From positions 43,832,014 to 43,896,013 of the forward strand of contig CP141144.1 of NCBI GenBank assembly GCA_035235625.1: 64,000 bases of DNA. Direction: 5' to 3'. Under the pieces are notes generated by a model. The model worked only from the letters and a program-made list of their open reading frames with translations. It searched no databases and was not told the DNA's origin. Position 1 is the first letter of the stretch; each line of letters begins with the position of its first letter. A program made the translations under genes and the position numbers. This stretch comes from Saururus chinensis (lineage: Eukaryota; Streptophyta; Magnoliopsida; Piperales; Saururaceae). Shown in pieces: positions 60,940 to 64,000 of the stretch.

Positions 60940-61340
60940 AATGGTGGGCCCACTGGGGAAGGGAGAGGGGGCCAGAACCCCTCCCTCTCCCCCCTCTCTC
61001 TCCGGCTCTGCCCAAAGGAGGGGGGAGACGGAGGTAGGAGGGGGGTGGGGGACCGGAGGATGGCAGGGCGGTGCCATCCTCAGGTCCTCCACCCCCCTAC
61101 TCTTCTCTCTCCCCCCTGCTTTGCCCCCCTCCTTTGAAAAACAGAGGATGGGGGGAAGGAGGGGACGGAGCAGGGGGAGCGGGGGAGAGGAGGGGGGTGG
61201 GGGACCGGAGGACGGCGGGGCAACAGAGGACGACGGGGAGCCGGAGGAAGGCGATGACTAGAGGATGGTGATGACTGAAGGAAGGTGGAGTTGAGGGCCC
61301 AAGGAGGGACAAACGGGAGGGAGGAAGGGGGTGGGGGAGC
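60940..61340. repeat. G-rich cassette in CACTA-type element
   Basis: Contains GGGGGTGGGGGACCGGAGGA twice (near 61043 and 61195) and long G or C runs. It is analogous in position to the cassettes at 34190-34660 and 36480-37090. Overlapping ORFs on both strands are compositional. Confidence 0.65.
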
Positions 61341-61660
61341 TTTATAAGAGGGCAAAATTTCGTCCGTGCAGGGAAATTTTACCCGCGTAGGCAATTAGCG
61401 ACACTCTTCATATGAGAGTCGCTAATAGCTTTTATATTTTATTTAAAAACAAAGATTATTTGCGACAATCATACCGAGCATCGCTATTTGTATTAGTATT
61501 GGCGGTATATATTATACGCGTCGCTAATACATATGTTATTAGCGACACATACGTCTATCCGTCGCTAATGTATTAGGTAGTAGCGATGTATATTTCTATG
61601 CGTCATTATTACACAGGACTACTACCATAATTGTATGCGTCGCTAATATTTTTTATAAAT

Positions 61661-63639
61661 CATTGGTAGTTTTAATTCTCACTCTTCTCTATCTCTTTTT
61701 CAGTCAAAGACTGAAGTTGTGTTAGTGGTAGTCCAGTATCTAGTTGAGTGGGAACTCCTAGATGAGGCTATTGTGTTTACTAAACTCTGAATTGTAGTTT
61801 AATGTTTTAAGTATATTTGACTTGAAAATGTATGGATAATTTTTTTTCTTGGTTTATGTATTTGTGTTGACAATAAATTTTCTCTCGATATATTTTGTCA
61901 AATTACTTGTTTTCAATTGGTTATACGTAATTCCATTGAGTATACTCGTATACTCAATATCCTTCATGGTGCAGGTTTCTTTAGGTAGAAGATTTACATA
62001 GAGGCATTGGGAAGGTCATAGTTGTAGAGTAGAACCTACCTTTTCAAAACGTTGATTTATCACCTTCCTATAGGTTCTCTTTTAGGTATGAAAGAATATC
62101 ATTTATAATTTTTATTACCTAGTGCAAATGTAACTGGAAGTACCTGAGTTGTGGATCTCGTAACTATTTTAATATACATGGTTAGATTCATAGTTATGGT
62201 ATTATCACAAACAAATATTGTGAAAAGTATTATTTTTATACCCCCAATTTAGATTTTTGATATTTTATAAACTCATAAAATAGTTTTACCTACTGCATAT
62301 TATAAAGTGTGACATGACATAATTTTCTATTTGGAGGAAAAGAATTTATAAATGGTTGTATAAATTGGGATAGGAGTTTCTTGAAAGATTTTACTTTGCA
62401 AATTGCAATGATGGTGATTTCATATTAGGAACAATCCATTTTTGTATATAAATTATATGAAATTAGTGTTTAAGATGTATTTACTCTATTTTGATTAAAT
62501 AAATCATTTAAAAAACTAGTAGAACCAGTATGGTGTATGCTTATTTTCTTCCTGAACCATCGGCATGACTGTAAACACTTTGGTGTTAAGTGTCAACGAA
62601 GAGAGAAAAATGAACACTATTTAGTATGGCATCGGTAAGGTGGGATTTTATAGCCAACCTACCGCGACTAGGAGGTAGACATGCACTTATTATAGTTGTA
62701 AAGAACAGTTGCTCTCAGAAGATATTTTTCATCAAATAGTATTGACCCATTTATATAAGCTAGAACTTTCACGTTTCGGAGTGTGGCATAAACCGATCCA
62801 TAAAATAAGGGGCGTGTTGCTTTCTTATCACATATATACACCCCTCTAGGAACATTGAATGAGGCTATATGCACCTCCCTTAACTACCGTATTTTACTCG
62901 TAAATTCATGAAGGTGTTTATAGGGTTATCGGGGTACTAAGGGGATAGCCTCATTCAAAAATTTTATCTGAAATAATAGCTTCTTCTTCTTCTTTTTCTT
63001 AATGGGAGATGGAAGTAGGGTTTGCCGCGTATTCAATCAATATCTAAAGTTTAGATATTAACCCAGACATGTTAGAATTGGTTTGTGGTCAATACACACC
63101 CATGCAATCAATTATTTTTGGTCGTATTGGTAGACCAATATTTTCTATCAGAAAATTAAATTTATGAGCTAGAGCTTTAAACAGAATTCCGAACTGAAAA
63201 ACACTTCCGCGATATTTTAGCTAGCAGTCTCACGCTTTGCACGTCATCTTACAGGTGATACAACTTTTTCCTTAACCCCTAAGGAATAAAGACTACAAGG
63301 AAGAAGAATATCGAAAGGAAAATACATTTTAGTCTTTCTGTTTCCCACTCTCGTTGCCGTTCATGCTTTTGACTCTTCTTCCTCCAGGTGCTCTCGCCTC
63401 TTACGTTGGGAATCATTCACTTTATGTATTAGACAACCTTTACCAAAATTCTTTACTGTTCATCTCCCAAATAGCAAGATTTGTATGCGTGACATCTGTG
63501 CTTGTTCTTCTCAAGGTTTTTCTGAACTGGAGATCTCCATCAAAAGGCAGTAGGTCTTCTTCCATGTCCATTTGATTGTAAACTTTGTGGCGAGTTTTTG
63601 CTAGATCACTAAGGAAAGCTTCTTTTGTATGTACAGAGA
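61661..63639. other. Intergenic sequence and F-box gene leader
   Basis: 61700-62300 is AT-rich, with GAGTATACTCGTATACTC and a GGTGCAGGTTTC phrase reminiscent of gypsy LTR U3 sequence, but no boundaries were found. A hairpin lies at 62857-62957. From about 63300 the sequence probably holds the promoter and 5' UTR of the F-box gene; a TGTACAG acceptor-like site precedes its ATG. Confidence 0.4.
62857..62957. repeat. Short foldback element
   Basis: The arms TGAATGAGGCTAT and ATAGCCTCATTCA are exact complements about 100 bases apart. The core TTTTACTCGTAAATTCATGA is nearly the same as in the hairpin at 6561-6640. Confidence 0.6.
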
Positions 63640-63938
63640 ATGGAAGATAGAAAGTGGGAGGACCTGCCTGTGGACTGTCTGGCCGATGTGTTTGGCAGGT
63701 TAAGCATTAAGGACTTGGTCCAAAGTGTTGTTCTTGTCTGCAGGTCTTGGTACAAGGCTTCCCAAGAACCGAAGTGCTGGAAATTACTCACCTTCAATGA
63801 ATTTCCCTGGAACTCAAGTGACGAATTCTCTGACGTCTTGAAACTCGTTCTGAGTCGTAGCCAAGGATCAGCCCGTGTTGTGACCTTGCCAAGTGGCGAT
63901 CATGCTACCCCTGCAGACGTGGTTTTGATCTCCCATGA
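63640..63938 (+). CDS. F-box protein, probable F-box/LRR type, first coding exon (partial)
   Basis: The exon starts MEDRKWEDLPVDCLADVF and continues GRLSIKDLVQSVVLVCRSWY, a canonical F-box (residues about 5-50; LP..CL..VF..L, then VCRSWY), followed by EPKCWKLLTF. F-box proteins bind SKP1 and present substrates to SCF ubiquitin ligases. The exon ends at a GA|GTAAGC donor at 63938/63939. The next exons, expected to code for leucine-rich repeats as in plant F-box/LRR proteins such as the At3g48880 type, lie beyond the window. I chose the ATG at 63640 because it begins directly before the conserved WEDLP. The specific subfamily is inference. Confidence 0.85.
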
Positions 63939-64000
63939 GTAAGCACTTCCTTTTCTAGTTTACATGTTGCATGGTTTGGATTTTGCTGATGCTAGTTATT

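Larger units (their letters stand above)
57273..61660. mobile_element. CACTA-type element split by a Harbinger element
   Basis: The left end CAATACAATAAAAAAGACTA differs from the 33601 terminus CACTACAATAAAAAAGACTA by one base. TTAGCGACGC-type inverted words fill 57290-57500 and, after the insertion, 60597-60920 and 61390-61650; a G-rich cassette lies between (60940-61340). No right terminus is seen, so the element is truncated near 61660. Removing the Harbinger insertion restores an uninterrupted TTAGCGACGCAT word. Confidence 0.78.

Overview
This is nuclear DNA of a flowering plant. The evidence is AT-rich intergenic sequence, a 13-exon syntaxin gene with GT-AG introns, plant-type RING-H2 and F-box genes, a terpene synthase fragment, and nested plant transposons of the gypsy, copia, CACTA, PIF/Harbinger, hAT and Stowaway classes. 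The species cannot be read from the sequence. No prokaryotic genes, rRNA, tRNA or CRISPR arrays were seen.

Genes. (1) A RING-H2 protein on the minus strand at 1161-1805. (2) A plasma-membrane syntaxin of the SYP131/SYP132 type at 14980-21146 on the plus strand; its 13 exons join cleanly into 309 residues ending in a SNARE helix and a membrane anchor. A second, ATG-less copy of its 5' end lies at about 11970-12250, with a broken terpene synthase fragment between the copies. (3) A RING-H2 pseudogene at 31456-32107 (minus), and (4) an intact paralogue at 49690-50361 (plus); these two share over 1.1 kb of flanking sequence and form an inverted duplication. (5) The first coding exon of an F-box gene at 63640-63938, running off the window.

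The rest is layered mobile DNA. 2719-6209 is a probable solo LTR. 6861-8250 holds a decayed reverse-strand RNase H remnant. 22340-25135 is a CACTA-like element with a solo LTR (23186-24446, TSD CTCCC) inside it. 26395-31102 is a copia element (minus strand, TSD TTTTA) whose pol is deleted from protease into RNase H and whose 3' LTR carries a 411-bp hAT MITE. 33601-35919 is a CACTA element with both ends and a TTT duplication. 36063-44536 is a related CACTA split by a gag-only gypsy element (37597-43047, TSD CTTCT). 45937-49040 is a gypsy element whose 5' LTR is cut by another CACTA-type fragment. 57273-61660 is a fifth CACTA-type element split by a PIF/Harbinger element (57508-60595) inserted at a TTA inside the CACTA repeat word TTAGCGACGC.

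The strongest observations are the nested CACTA family with palindromic TTAGCGACGC-type arrays, G-rich cassettes and polypyrimidine tracts; the split syntaxin 5' end; the inverted RING-H2 duplication with one dead copy; and the gag-only element whose two LTRs differ at a promoter-proximal palindrome and TATA box. No clearly new enzymatic system was found.
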